This document shows positions 18,901-26,431 of a DNA stretch of 64,000 bases, piece by piece. The stretch spans positions 124,001 to 188,000 of the forward strand of contig DATNFO010000015.1 in the NCBI GenBank assembly GCA_035606355.1, read 5' to 3'. The position numbers and the translations under genes are program-made. Position 1 is the first letter of the stretch. The number at the start of each line of letters is the position of its first letter. The notes under the pieces are model-generated. The model did not search any database. It was not told where the DNA came from and worked only from the letters and a program-made list of their open reading frames with translations. The stretch comes from Sulfopaludibacter sp035606355. Lineage in GTDB: Bacteria > Acidobacteriota > Terriglobia > Bryobacterales > Bryobacteraceae.

Positions 18901-21205
18901 GTCCAAGTGGTACAGTTTCGCGGTCACGGACTATGGGAGGGACGATGGGGGCGCGGACACGTTCCACTTTGCGCCGCACGCGGAGACCGCGAAGATTCGT
19001 TACACCATCGAAGACGGGCAAACACGCATCAAATCAGGGAAATTGACGCTGAAGCGGGTCCGCGACGGGCAGGTGCTGTGGAGCCGCGCTCTGACGGGGC
19101 CGGAGTATGCGGTGGGCGATAACGTCATCGATTGGGATGGACTTACTAACGGCGCTACGGCTTACTTTCCGGATAACTACATTACACCGGAGCATTCGCC
19201 GTACCAGTTAGAGGTCAGCGTGGAAGGTGAAGCGTTTGCCGATCCTCCGCTGGGGTGGACTCAGTTTGAAGTACAGTTCGCGCCGTTGGAATACTCATGG
19301 GGACCTAGGACGGTATTGGCGTTATCGCCCGCGCAGGGCACCACGGCGGCGCAACTTGCCACCGCGACCGGGTTGGAGCGCGATCATCAGGTTTGGGAGT
19401 ATCTCAACAACAATGAAGTTCCGGCGCCTTATGCGTATCTCGGCGCGACCGGCGCGGCTAACTTGACCAATCAAGTGCCCAAGCCGGATGAAACCAAGAA
19501 AGTCTTCATGGTTTCCAACCAGTTTTATACGGACACGGCGGAGCAGACTCAGAATTCCGCCTATACGCAGATGCGCGCAGCTTGGGGCGACGGTCCGAAT
19601 ATACCGTTGTTCCTCACGCTCAAGTTGAAGAAGTCGGACGATTCGGCCGTTTCGGAGCCCCTGGCCGTTGGTCCAGTGAAAGTGTTGTGGGATTGGGAAG
19701 ACGCCACCGTTGCGACCGATGGACCGGTGGTGCCGGACGAACAGCAGGAGCTGGCCGACGTGGAAAACGACTTTATGGACGTCGCTTTGAACTTCGAGCC
19801 GGCAAGCGTACCGACGGGCATCTGCTGCCATGCCGAACGGGGCGGGAAACGCGGTCTGCCGGGATGTACGTTCTTTCCCGCGCAGGCGGATCCGGGAACT
19901 AATACGCCCGGGCCGCAAGTGTTCCCGTTCGAGGTGTCTCATACGGTGGCCACGAATCGCACTTGGGCGGCCGTGAGTTCGTACCAGAAGGCCGGAACCT
20001 TTGCCGGTCAGAGCGGCGTCATGTTTCAACCGCCGGCGGTCGCCGGAGATGCTTACATCGCCCGCGCCTACTTATACTATGCTCACGAGCTGGCCACGGT
20101 GAACGTGGCGGATATCGACGGCGACAACAGCCCCAAGGAGCAACTCGATCAGTCGCGGCAGGCCGCCACCGGACGTTTGGAAATGTGGCGTGAGATCCAC
20201 GTGGCCGCTTATTACAAGAAAAACGCGGGCATGATTGGCGGAGCCGGTATTAAGAAAGATATCGATTTTGCAGTTATTCAAACCTTCTTCACCAAAGCAT
20301 TCACCCGTATCAGAGCCTCGGCGCCGCAAGGCATGACGCAAGTTGCGTTCGATACGGCTGTCAATCAGGTTGTCACTGACTCGCTCAGCGTCGCTCCTCC
20401 ACCCTCCGCGCTGCCTGCCGTGATTGGGCATGCGATCGACCCCGCGGGCAACTGGGCGCACGGCGATCACCTGCTTCACTTCCGGAACCACGCGGCTTAC
20501 AAGACGGAACTGGAAACAGAGGCTATCACTGCACACGGCGGCCTCGGCGCGCTGCCTCCCAATTATTGGCGGGACCTTCTTTTGCCGATTGTTAAAGACC
20601 CGTACTGGACGACTCACAGTGTTTGGTCTGAGGCCTGTTATACCACCGAGGGCACTTACAAATACGAATCCGCGGCTAACTGGGCGCGTCAGGCCGGAGT
20701 GCGCGTGCTGGACGCGTATGTGACCGCTATCAACGCCAATCCGCCGGACGGAATCTACGTGCTGCAAGCCGACAACGCCTGCCAGCTTGGCGATGGTCCC
20801 GTGGCGTTCGCCGGCGCGTTTCAGCCCACCAAGCGCAACCGCATCGTCTTCATGTATGTCAGGGTCAACCTCAATTCCGTGGTTGAGGAGAGCGCGAGCC
20901 ATGAGTTCGGGCACTGCCTGTTCCTGAACCACTGTAATGATAAGAACGGGGATTGGTTCTGTTATCACACGAATGTCAAGTGCCTCATGAGTTATAACTA
21001 CCCCGGACGCTTTCTCTGCAGTACCTGCCTGATGAGGATTCGCGGATGGAGTTTGTATAAGGTGAACCCGGGCGGCGGCACGCTGGAATCGGCCGTCGCG
21101 GCGCGCGATCCCGATACGGGGCGGACACTGTGTCCGAAGGCCGTCGATACGCCCCGGACGTCGGCGGATGGGCCGAAGACAGTTGCGCGGAAGGTCTACC
21201 GGTAG
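15953..21205 (+). CDS. Giant protein with two metzincin-like metalloprotease sites, candidate T6SS effector
   Basis: A 1750-residue protein without a signal peptide. Two zinc-protease signatures are present: HELGHALFTPH (H902, E903, H906, H912) with Met-turn CIMNYD (M938), and HEFGHCLFLNH (H1650, E1651, H1654, H1660) with Met-turn CLMSYN (M1679). Both fit the metzincin pattern HExxHxxxxxH, but with Phe where Gly is usual. Each is followed by a CxxC and an R-x-RGW motif (CSFC/MRGW, CSTC/IRGW). The protein is an internal duplication: YWGDGPRFPITAEI then WDWEDV (from ~310) matches AWGDGPNIPLFLTL then WDWEDA (from ~1210). A beta-rich FlgD-like segment sits between them (~1000-1130). Lack of a signal, position in the T6SS island and the neighbouring DUF4123 adaptor suggest a secreted toxin; the target is unknown. 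It follows the LysM gene by 6 bases. Confidence 0.8.
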   Translation: MPNYPKTIKSGTFAGIVDPVAPRPSRVLSVQRLTDKSSLENATDLPVVKVTSLAIGVDATGKKTTDPGLTVADAPADYDGSSARRICFVPLQEVVKITWKFDNYALVTGARVEIYRDNAGAAELIWTKQIGWSGGACPATCETTFGGDLDAVPAGGSEGDAGAGGVSGANRVVVVRSGTAAFPDNTLTAEFAPYLVRVVVSATASAAQWNPASRWVFLDVLAKVKTLYWGDPKMVPADRDDLTIDDTRKAGARVDELKILKAQRTATDGSTPKNSLGAGDYEIALPMPVFKIVVNKTEEPDHTDFEQTAKYWGDGPRFPITAEIVMLKSDGSQVSEPKALGNMKFMWDWEDVDDPTANPKWQTWLDGGSDDHCKNFAKGVIKTNKDPLDPLDSDNCPVALGGKRGAGAKPVFPPAAGYDPAGALRDGAFPFAVASDGLRTRRWAALSSVWRSGLLKSYTGAVFQPSRMAGDKYKITVFPFFDSAYLDSATKSKDLRTGAGADGCCASGYFEIFRQFDVVCVKRGTITDLNWTAIKAVYKTELGIILNVTNSALDERLFKLLLTNAMDVYRRERNHLSAYNYTPLMLDFGIDLNPPANSPAIVIPDLAQFQTNLDTAFQNNKVFKIKLDAEVAREFHSSEDAIDNDNGRGIVVKKEGEFLFILAKTDRNFAAKKQLRGRATNTEGAVLDIFGSCWESEVVTGNHPTGRKVKVTTAAGEHVISYLPFEKTMSQKTKNALAALVGKCAMERPATEKLTITVSARQADADDLDRRNRVEAYIRSLLHPATGIVVDRKALAASIKSSEKLKRFYQPNQKDFVLGLLEPALREYVEDEHENVRGVVFFHLPGRDAQFKVKATGGFFPESSKRDRGMAFTGTWNGGGYLTQRANGTTINYKTNDSIAAHELGHALFTPHALEKKDSRPPDPLKPQQHVVGSTCIMNYDSDSDHFCSFCMYRMRGWDWNPLNVVRFAVKKVRITDAGDARRSKWYSFAVTDYGRDDGGADTFHFAPHAETAKIRYTIEDGQTRIKSGKLTLKRVRDGQVLWSRALTGPEYAVGDNVIDWDGLTNGATAYFPDNYITPEHSPYQLEVSVEGEAFADPPLGWTQFEVQFAPLEYSWGPRTVLALSPAQGTTAAQLATATGLERDHQVWEYLNNNEVPAPYAYLGATGAANLTNQVPKPDETKKVFMVSNQFYTDTAEQTQNSAYTQMRAAWGDGPNIPLFLTLKLKKSDDSAVSEPLAVGPVKVLWDWEDATVATDGPVVPDEQQELADVENDFMDVALNFEPASVPTGICCHAERGGKRGLPGCTFFPAQADPGTNTPGPQVFPFEVSHTVATNRTWAAVSSYQKAGTFAGQSGVMFQPPAVAGDAYIARAYLYYAHELATVNVADIDGDNSPKEQLDQSRQAATGRLEMWREIHVAAYYKKNAGMIGGAGIKKDIDFAVIQTFFTKAFTRIRASAPQGMTQVAFDTAVNQVVTDSLSVAPPPSALPAVIGHAIDPAGNWAHGDHLLHFRNHAAYKTELETEAITAHGGLGALPPNYWRDLLLPIVKDPYWTTHSVWSEACYTTEGTYKYESAANWARQAGVRVLDAYVTAINANPPDGIYVLQADNACQLGDGPVAFAGAFQPTKRNRIVFMYVRVNLNSVVEESASHEFGHCLFLNHCNDKNGDWFCYHTNVKCLMSYNYPGRFLCSTCLMRIRGWSLYKVNPGGGTLESAVAARDPDTGRTLCPKAVDTPRTSADGPKTVARKVYR

Positions 21206-21212
21206 GGGCGCG

Positions 21213-21971
21213 ATGGAGACCGTCAGCAAATTCATGCTCACCGCGGAAAGCGATCGCATCGCGGTGGAGGTTCGCTTCAACGATATCCCGCTGTTCGAAA
21301 GCCCGGGAGCGGGGGGCTCCACGAATCTTCCGATCAACGACTTTCTGATCTCGGGTATCAATCGGATCGAAATCAAAATGCGAGCTCCGGTGGACGGCAC
21401 TCCGCCGTCGGAGCCGCCCGAATCCGCGCCTGTTCGCGTTACGCTTCACGAGAATGGGGTGATGGTTTACATTTTCGTGAATCCGCCGCCGCTGGACCCT
21501 CCGGACCCGCTGCCTTCCGTGCAGGAGAGCGAATTCGAGTTCGACATTCTGCCGGGTTTGCGGGCTTGGGAGAAAGGCGAGAAGCTTGACGCCGCGGCCG
21601 AGCCTTCGGAGTCGCTGGTGGCATTCGTGAAGGGGATCGAGCAGGCCTTCGCGTCGTGCGACGTGGCCGCTCTGTGCGAAATCTTTGCGGTGAGCGCCGG
21701 GGATCGTGCGTGGGTACACGGGGTTGATCCGGACGTGCATGCGGCGGAACTGCGCGAGCTTTTCGAATCGTTTGCGAAGGATCCGTTCTGGGGGATGGAT
21801 GCAGTCGACGGTTCGCAATTGAGGTTGACGGTGTGCGGCGGTGGGCGCTTGGGGCTGGTGAAGACGGCTACGGGGGAGGATCCGCTGCATAGCAAGGCGG
21901 ATGGCGGCGCGCCTGTGAACTTCCCGATTGCGGTGAGCAGGTTGGACGGCAGGTGGGTGGTGACGCTGTAA
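21213..21971 (+). CDS. Protein of unknown function downstream of the double-metzincin gene
   Basis: 252 residues, no signal peptide, no recognised domain. The first ~100 residues look beta-rich (FMLTAESDRIAVEVRFNDIP, VRVTLHENGVMVYIF). A proline-rich linker (PPPLDPPDPLP) follows, then an acidic helical C-terminal half. It starts 7 bases after the metzincin gene's stop with GGGG upstream, so the two are co-transcribed. By position it could be an immunity, chaperone or accessory protein for the metalloprotease, but nothing in the sequence proves this. Its last codons (LDGRWVVTL-stop) and the following bases belong to a repeated DNA unit. Confidence 0.65.
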   Translation: METVSKFMLTAESDRIAVEVRFNDIPLFESPGAGGSTNLPINDFLISGINRIEIKMRAPVDGTPPSEPPESAPVRVTLHENGVMVYIFVNPPPLDPPDPLPSVQESEFEFDILPGLRAWEKGEKLDAAAEPSESLVAFVKGIEQAFASCDVAALCEIFAVSAGDRAWVHGVDPDVHAAELRELFESFAKDPFWGMDAVDGSQLRLTVCGGGRLGLVKTATGEDPLHSKADGGAPVNFPIAVSRLDGRWVVTL

Positions 21972-22275
21972 CGACCGGGCTCCCGCCCGGTCGCAAAATA
22001 AAAGAGGGCCGAGCCGGGTCCACGGATTGCGGCTCGGCTCGCAAGCTCGCCTTTTCAGTTTTCCGACCGGTCGGTACTGTGAGCAGGTTGGACGGCAAGT
22101 GGGGCGGTGATGCTGTAACGACCGGGCTCCTGCCCGGTCGCAAAATTAAAGAGGCGCGCTTGCGCGCCGAGCCGGGTCAACGGATTGCGGCTCAGCTCGC
22201 AAGCGCGCCTTTTCAGTTTTGCGACCGGTCTGGAGACCGGTCTGGAGACCGGTCTGGAGAGACCGGTCGTTACTC
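21945..22275. repeat. Tandem GACCGG repeat unit containing a copied gene tail
   Basis: Two copies of a unit: GAGCAGGTTGGACGGCA, a few bases, GCTGTAACGACCGGGCTC, hairpin, CGCAAAAT(T)AAA, a GCGG-rich palindrome, TTTTCAGTTTT, CGACCGG. Copy 1 starts in the 3' end of the upstream gene; copy 2 (22079 on) repeats that tail outside any gene. The block ends with three tandem 12-mers ACCGGTCTGGAG (22224-22259), then reaches the stop codon of the minus-strand gene at 22270. Confidence 0.8.
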
Positions 22276-22602
22276 GTCCGCTCCGGCTTCGAGCGGCATC
22301 CAGGCGTCTTTATCCAAGGTGGGGAAGCTGACTTCGCACATACCTTCGTCGATGTCATCGACTCGCGCTAAGCCGTCTCCGTCGAGCGTGCCTTCTTTGG
22401 TGGATCCGTCGGGGAGCTTCAGCTTGTACTTGGTGTTGCCGACGCCTTGACCATCGCCATCCACGAGCTGGATCTCGACCCACGTCTTCTTGGCGTTGGG
22501 ACACTTCGCGACGGCTTGACCATCGCTGGTGCCGGCCGCCATCGTGTTCATCTGGTCATCGCGGATTGTGGTTGGCATAATCGAGCGGTCGCCGGGGACC
22601 AT
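22270..22602 (-). CDS. Small T6SS-associated beta-sandwich (Ig-like) protein
   Basis: 110 residues. The core (AKKTWVEIQLVDGDGQGV, KYKLKLPDGSTKEGTLDGDG, LARVDDIDEGMCEVSFPTLD, then KDAWMPL) matches a domain often found in or beside T6SS spike-associated effectors and PAAR/LysM proteins, resembling a carboxypeptidase-regulatory-like beta sandwich. It may act as an adaptor surface. The start at 22602 is supported by GGGGGAG eight to nine bases upstream. A much longer frame on the same strand continues upstream but is the antisense of two real genes. It is divergent from the CEEC-repeat gene, with 57 bases between starts. Confidence 0.75.
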   Translation of the reverse strand: MVPGDRSIMPTTIRDDQMNTMAAGTSDGQAVAKCPNAKKTWVEIQLVDGDGQGVGNTKYKLKLPDGSTKEGTLDGDGLARVDDIDEGMCEVSFPTLDKDAWMPLEAGADE

Positions 22603-22659
22603 TTTAGCGCGCTCCCCCGCGCACGTTACAATATCTTGCACGCTTTCTGGGGGAGCGGA

Positions 22660-23313
22660 ATGCCACAACCGCAGTTCGGCCTCTGGCGCTGGACGATACA
22701 TCGTTGGAACGAACACCCGAACCCGTTTGCCGGGCGGCCGGATCTTGCCTTGCTCTGGCTGCGGCAGTTCGAGAGTGACGGGCTGTTCGTTCAGGAGCTG
22801 CGGCGCCTGATGGGGTCGCAGGCCTTGCTGCCGGTAGAGGATGCGCGGCTGTTGCAGGATGCGGCCGACCAACTCAGCGCCGGCACGCTGCAAATCTGCG
22901 GAGAATTCTGCGGCCATTATCGAACGGCCGGCACGGAGACGAAATTCACGGAGGCGGACGACGATGCGATTCCGCCGAAGAGCACCACGCCCGCTCCCGC
23001 GCCGGCCAAGAGCAACGAGGAAACGCCGCAGGAAGCTGCCGCAGCGGCATTCGCGCCCAATACCGACGACCAGACCACGGCCCAGGTGCTGAAGGAGGCG
23101 GCGCAAAACGGAACGCCATTCTGCGAAGAGTGCGCCAAGCCCAAGCCGCAACCCGCGCCGGTGAGAGCGCCCGAACCGGAAGCCACGCTGCCGGCCGATG
23201 TGGATGCCGCGGCGGTGGCGCAGGCGCTGCGCGACGCGGCCGAGACCGGCGTCCCGTTTTGCGCGGAGTGTTTGAAGCCGTGGCAGACGCAGCCGGCGGG
23301 TACTGGAAATTAA
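22660..23313 (+). CDS. T6SS-associated protein with repeated CxxC (FCEEC) motifs
   Basis: 217 residues. The N-terminal ~100 residues are helical and Trp-rich (FGLWRWTIHRWNEHPNP, LRQFESDGLFVQELRRL). A Pro/Ala linker follows, then two copies of a motif of about 25 residues: VLKEAAQNGTPFCEECAK and ALRDAAETGVPFCAEC. This AA-x-x-G-x-PFC-x-x-C motif is one I associate with proteins coded near VgrG/PAAR effectors; the four Cys could bind a metal or form disulphides. ATG 22660 has GGGGGAG 4 bases upstream, which decides the start. The stop codon touches the start of the DUF4123 gene (TAA-ATG), so the two are translationally coupled and probably work together in loading a payload. Confidence 0.65.
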   Translation: MPQPQFGLWRWTIHRWNEHPNPFAGRPDLALLWLRQFESDGLFVQELRRLMGSQALLPVEDARLLQDAADQLSAGTLQICGEFCGHYRTAGTETKFTEADDDAIPPKSTTPAPAPAKSNEETPQEAAAAAFAPNTDDQTTAQVLKEAAQNGTPFCEECAKPKPQPAPVRAPEPEATLPADVDAAAVAQALRDAAETGVPFCAECLKPWQTQPAGTGN

Positions 23314-23850
23314 ATGGCAAATCCGCGACTCCCGCTCATTCTGGACGCTCTGTTTCCCGCGCAATCGCCGCGATGGGCGCGCACCTACGCCGTGCTCGAC
23401 AGCGCGCGCGACGAACGAATCTTCGATCTCATCGATCGGGCGCGCGAGGACAAAGCGTGTCTGTACGCCGGGCGCCTGCCCTTCGCGCTGCAGCGCACCG
23501 CGCCGTACCTGTTGGAGCTGGAACGAAACAGTCCACTCACGCGCCGCCTCATCGAAGAAGGATGGGGCAACAGTTGGGGCATCTTTGTGGCTAGCGACGC
23601 CGGAATGCACGAGCTGCGGCGCCACCTCCGCCATTTTCTGCGTGTGCAGGACGAGCGCGGCAAGCGCCTCATCTTCCGCTGGTACGATCCACGCGTGCTG
23701 CGTCTATACCTGCCTACCTGCTTTGCGCACGAAGCGGAAAATTTCTTCGGACCGGTGGAGTCGTTTTTCATGGAAGCGCCGGAGCCCGAAACGATGCTGC
23801 AATTCCGGATCGTCGGCGGCGCGCTCTATCCCACGAAGCGCACGGTGTGA
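23314..23850 (+). CDS. DUF4123 T6SS effector adaptor/chaperone (Tap/TEC-like)
   Basis: 178 residues matching the DUF4123 family: TYAVLDSARDERIFDLI near the N-terminus, CLYAGRLPFALQRTAPYLLE, GWGNSWGIFVAS, LRRHLRHFLRVQDERGKRLI, RWYDPRVLRLYLPTC and FFGPVESFFME. DUF4123 proteins (Tap-1/TEC, VasW) bind cargo effectors and load them on VgrG before firing. The presence of one here supports the view that one of the upstream unusual proteins is a cargo. It starts immediately at the previous gene's stop codon. Confidence 0.9.
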   Translation: MANPRLPLILDALFPAQSPRWARTYAVLDSARDERIFDLIDRAREDKACLYAGRLPFALQRTAPYLLELERNSPLTRRLIEEGWGNSWGIFVASDAGMHELRRHLRHFLRVQDERGKRLIFRWYDPRVLRLYLPTCFAHEAENFFGPVESFFMEAPEPETMLQFRIVGGALYPTKRTV

Positions 23851-23954
23851 TTCCGGCATAATACGCGTTGCGGTTTCGCAGCGCGCGCTCTGGCTGTAAA
23901 TCGCGATTTCCGTTAGAGTGTAGAAGAAGCGATTACAAAGAGGGAGGCTTGCAC

Positions 23955-24653
23955 ATGAGTAGACGGCCAGGCGGCGAACTAGCATCTCGACCGTTGCATT
24001 TCTTTTGGATCTGCGATTGCTCCGGCTCCATGCAGGCGGATGGCAAGATCCAGTCCCTCAACAACGCGATCAAGGAAGCCATTCCGCACATGCAGAAGGC
24101 CGCGGAAGAGAATCCGAACGCCGAGGTTTTCGTGCGCGCGGTGCGATTCTCCGACGGCGCCCAGTGGCATGTGGCGCAAGCCACTCCGGTGTCCGATTTC
24201 CGCTGGACGGATCTGAAGGCCGAGGGGATGACGGACATGGGGAAGGCGATCAGCATGGTCGCCGAGCAGCTCCATATTCCGCCGATGAGCGAGCGGGCGC
24301 TGCCTCCGATTCTCGTGCTGGTCTCCGACGGGCAGCCTACGGACGATTACTCCGGCGCAGTGCAGGACCTGTTGAAGCTGCCGTGGGGAAAGCGCGCGGT
24401 GCGCATCGCGGTGGCGATCGGCGAGGATGCGGATCAGGACGCGCTGCGCGTGTTTGTAGCGAATCCGGAAATTCCGGTTCTGCGCGCCAATAATTCCGAG
24501 ACGCTGGTCAACTTCGTGAAATGGGCTTCCACGGCGGTGTTGAAGGCTGCGTCCGCGCCCGCGAGCCAGGTTGCCGGAGGCGGGGCGATGGCGAATGTGC
24601 CGGTTCCGGCGCCTCCATCCCCGGCATCCTCATCGGTTCAGGACGTCTGGTAG
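23955..24653 (+). CDS. von Willebrand factor A domain protein (TerY-like)
   Basis: 232 residues. A single VWA domain with a complete MIDAS metal site: DCSGS (D21, S23, S25), Thr in EGMTDMG and Asp in LVSDGQPTDD. No signal peptide, so cytoplasmic. The C-terminal 35 residues are a low-complexity Ala/Pro tail. It heads a run of five genes ending in a zinc-ribbon kinase, the TerY/PP2C/kinase pattern described for Ter stress systems; T6SS clusters use related kinase/phosphatase pairs to switch the machine on. ATG 23955 has GAGGGAGG seven bases upstream; the frame's earlier start lacks one. The 104-base gap upstream probably holds its promoter. Confidence 0.85.
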   Translation: MSRRPGGELASRPLHFFWICDCSGSMQADGKIQSLNNAIKEAIPHMQKAAEENPNAEVFVRAVRFSDGAQWHVAQATPVSDFRWTDLKAEGMTDMGKAISMVAEQLHIPPMSERALPPILVLVSDGQPTDDYSGAVQDLLKLPWGKRAVRIAVAIGEDADQDALRVFVANPEIPVLRANNSETLVNFVKWASTAVLKAASAPASQVAGGGAMANVPVPAPPSPASSSVQDVW

Positions 24654-24663
24654 CGCAACCCTC

Positions 24664-25518
24664 ATGGACCTACGCGGGAATCCGGCACACTGGCGGGCGT
24701 TCGGCTGCAGCGTTCGGGGCGCGTCGCATCGCCGCAACAAGCTGCCGAATCAGGACGCGTTGAGCTGGCATCCGGAAACGGCGCGTGGCGCGGCGCTCAC
24801 GGTAGCGGTGGCGGACGGGCATGGAAGCGCGGGCTGTTTTCGCAGCGATGCGGGCGCGCTCCTGGCGGTGGAAGTGGCCACCCGGATGCTGAACGGCGAT
24901 TCGGACGAGACGTTTCCCAGTGCGACGGAGTGGCTTCCCGGCCGCATCGCCGAGGCGTGGCGCAGCGCCGTGGATGAGCATCTGGAACGGAATCCGTTTT
25001 CCGCGCAGGATTTGGAGAAGCTGAAGAGCAGACCGGGAGTTGCGCCGGCGCAGCGCGCGCGCGTCGCCTACGGGTCTACGCTGCTGAGTGTCGCGGTGCG
25101 GCCGGAGTGCATCCTGTACCTGCAACTCGGCGACGGCGACATTTTGCTGGTGAGCGAAGAGGGGCAGGTAAGCCGGCCGTGGCCGCTGGACAAGCGGCTG
25201 TTGGGCGTTGAGACTACGTCATTGTGCAGCGAAAATGCATTGCAGGAAATGCGCGTGCTGGTGCAGGATGGCGCGGAGTGCCGGCCGGAGCTCGTGCTGC
25301 TCTGCACGGACGGTTATGCCAACTCGTTTCGCGATGACGGCGGATTTTTGCAGATCGGGCGCGACGTGCTGGAGATGCTTCGCGAAGACGGAATCGAAGG
25401 CGTGGAGCGGAATTTGAGCGGCTGGCTGACGGAAGCATCGGAGCTCGGCAGCGGAGACGATATCACGCTCGGGGGATTGTGGCGAACGGTGGAGGAGCCG
25501 GCCGGCGATGTCGCCTGA
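24664..25518 (+). CDS. PP2C-family Ser/Thr protein phosphatase
   Basis: 284 residues of the metal-dependent PP2C fold. Visible motifs are the early Asn/Gln-Asp pair (KLPNQDAL), VAVADGHGSAG (metal-binding Asp with DGHG), YGSTLLSVAV, LQLGDGDILLV, LLCTDGYANSF and GSGDDITLGGLW, which supplies the final metal Asp. It should reverse phosphorylation by the kinase four genes downstream, like PppA in Pseudomonas T6SS or the phosphatase of TerY-P triads. It starts 10 bases after the VWA gene and overlaps the next gene by 11 bases. Confidence 0.92.
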   Translation: MDLRGNPAHWRAFGCSVRGASHRRNKLPNQDALSWHPETARGAALTVAVADGHGSAGCFRSDAGALLAVEVATRMLNGDSDETFPSATEWLPGRIAEAWRSAVDEHLERNPFSAQDLEKLKSRPGVAPAQRARVAYGSTLLSVAVRPECILYLQLGDGDILLVSEEGQVSRPWPLDKRLLGVETTSLCSENALQEMRVLVQDGAECRPELVLLCTDGYANSFRDDGGFLQIGRDVLEMLREDGIEGVERNLSGWLTEASELGSGDDITLGGLWRTVEEPAGDVA

Positions 25519-26431
25519 ATCCAGCGCGGAAGTGCGGTCCAGCCCGGCAGCGGCGGATGAGGAGCTGCGGCGCGCGCTGGCGCGGCTGGTAGAGCAGTAC
25601 GGCCGCGCGATTTGCCGCGAGCCGCAACGCCTGGAAGCGATGCTGCGCGACCTTTGCCCAACGTACCGCCGCGAAATTTTTCTGCTCGTCGCCGCGGTGA
25701 GAGAGCAGGTGGTCTCGGATTTAATGGTGTCGCTGGATGTGCTTCCGGACGACGTTCTGGTGGCGCGCGGCTCGCAGCGTTTGTGCGACAGTTTGGGGCT
25801 GTCGGAAAGCTCGGCGCGATGGGCAATTGAATCGTGGCTGCCGGCATCGCGAATTCTCGCGGCGGCTCCGGAAATCCCGCTGCGCTTCGAATTGCCGTCG
25901 CGCGAAGTGGAGGATGAGGAGGCGGAGAGTGAGGAACAGCCTCGCGCGGTGGACTGGCGCTGGCTGGCTCTCTGCGCGGCAGGAATCGCCGCTTCCGGCG
26001 TGGCGCTGGCGACCGCGATTTACATGGCCATGCACCACTGGTGGAACTCCTTCCCGAGTTGGGCGATGCAAACGGGGATTCTGACGGCCGGCCTTGCCGC
26101 GTCGTGGGCCGGAGTTGCGGGTGTGGCGCGCGGACTGCGCGGCGTCACAGCGCCGAACCATCGCGGGTTGAGTGCGAACGCCGCCGCCGCCGCGATGCTG
26201 GTGGAAATTGCGGTGCTGCTGGTGCTGCCGCTGGCGCCCGCTGTCGCGGTGGCGGTGTGGGCCGGCGAGTGGATCTTCGAGTTGCACGTCACGGGCCAGG
26301 CGCACGATCTATCGTTTCATCTGGGACGCGTGCTGCAATCGCTGGTGATGGGCGGGTGGCTGTACTTGTGGGTGAGGTCGATGATCGCCATTCAGGGGAG
26401 GATTGCCTCGTCGTTGATCCGGCAGCGATGA
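25508..26431 (+). CDS. Membrane protein of unknown function in the kinase/phosphatase operon
   Basis: 307 residues. The N-terminal ~110 residues form a soluble helical domain (LVEQYGRAICREPQRLEAML, DLCPTYRREIFLLVAAVRE, SSARWAIESW) of a type I have seen joined to various bacterial signalling or stress proteins. An acidic linker follows (EVEDEEAESEE), then four or so hydrophobic segments (about 157-180, 195-220, 235-260, 280-300). It may anchor the signalling proteins at the membrane or sense an envelope signal. It overlaps both neighbours (11 bases with the phosphatase, ATGA with the TPR gene), so it is part of one operon. Confidence 0.7.
   Translation: MSPESSAEVRSSPAAADEELRRALARLVEQYGRAICREPQRLEAMLRDLCPTYRREIFLLVAAVREQVVSDLMVSLDVLPDDVLVARGSQRLCDSLGLSESSARWAIESWLPASRILAAAPEIPLRFELPSREVEDEEAESEEQPRAVDWRWLALCAAGIAASGVALATAIYMAMHHWWNSFPSWAMQTGILTAGLAASWAGVAGVARGLRGVTAPNHRGLSANAAAAAMLVEIAVLLVLPLAPAVAVAVWAGEWIFELHVTGQAHDLSFHLGRVLQSLVMGGWLYLWVRSMIAIQGRIASSLIRQR

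Noticed and set aside
17426..19021. Minus-strand frame of 531 codons opposite the double-metzincin gene
   Set aside because: Shadow of the sense gene; Arg/His-rich and featureless.
22224..22259. Three 12-base tandem repeats ACCGGTCTGGAG as replication iterons
   Set aside because: They are internal to the GACCGG repeat block; no dnaA-like boxes, AT-rich region or replication gene is nearby.
22620..23634. Upstream extension of the minus-strand frame ending at 22270
   Set aside because: It is antisense to the CEEC-repeat and DUF4123 genes and is Arg-rich; only the last 110 codons resemble a real protein and have a ribosome site.
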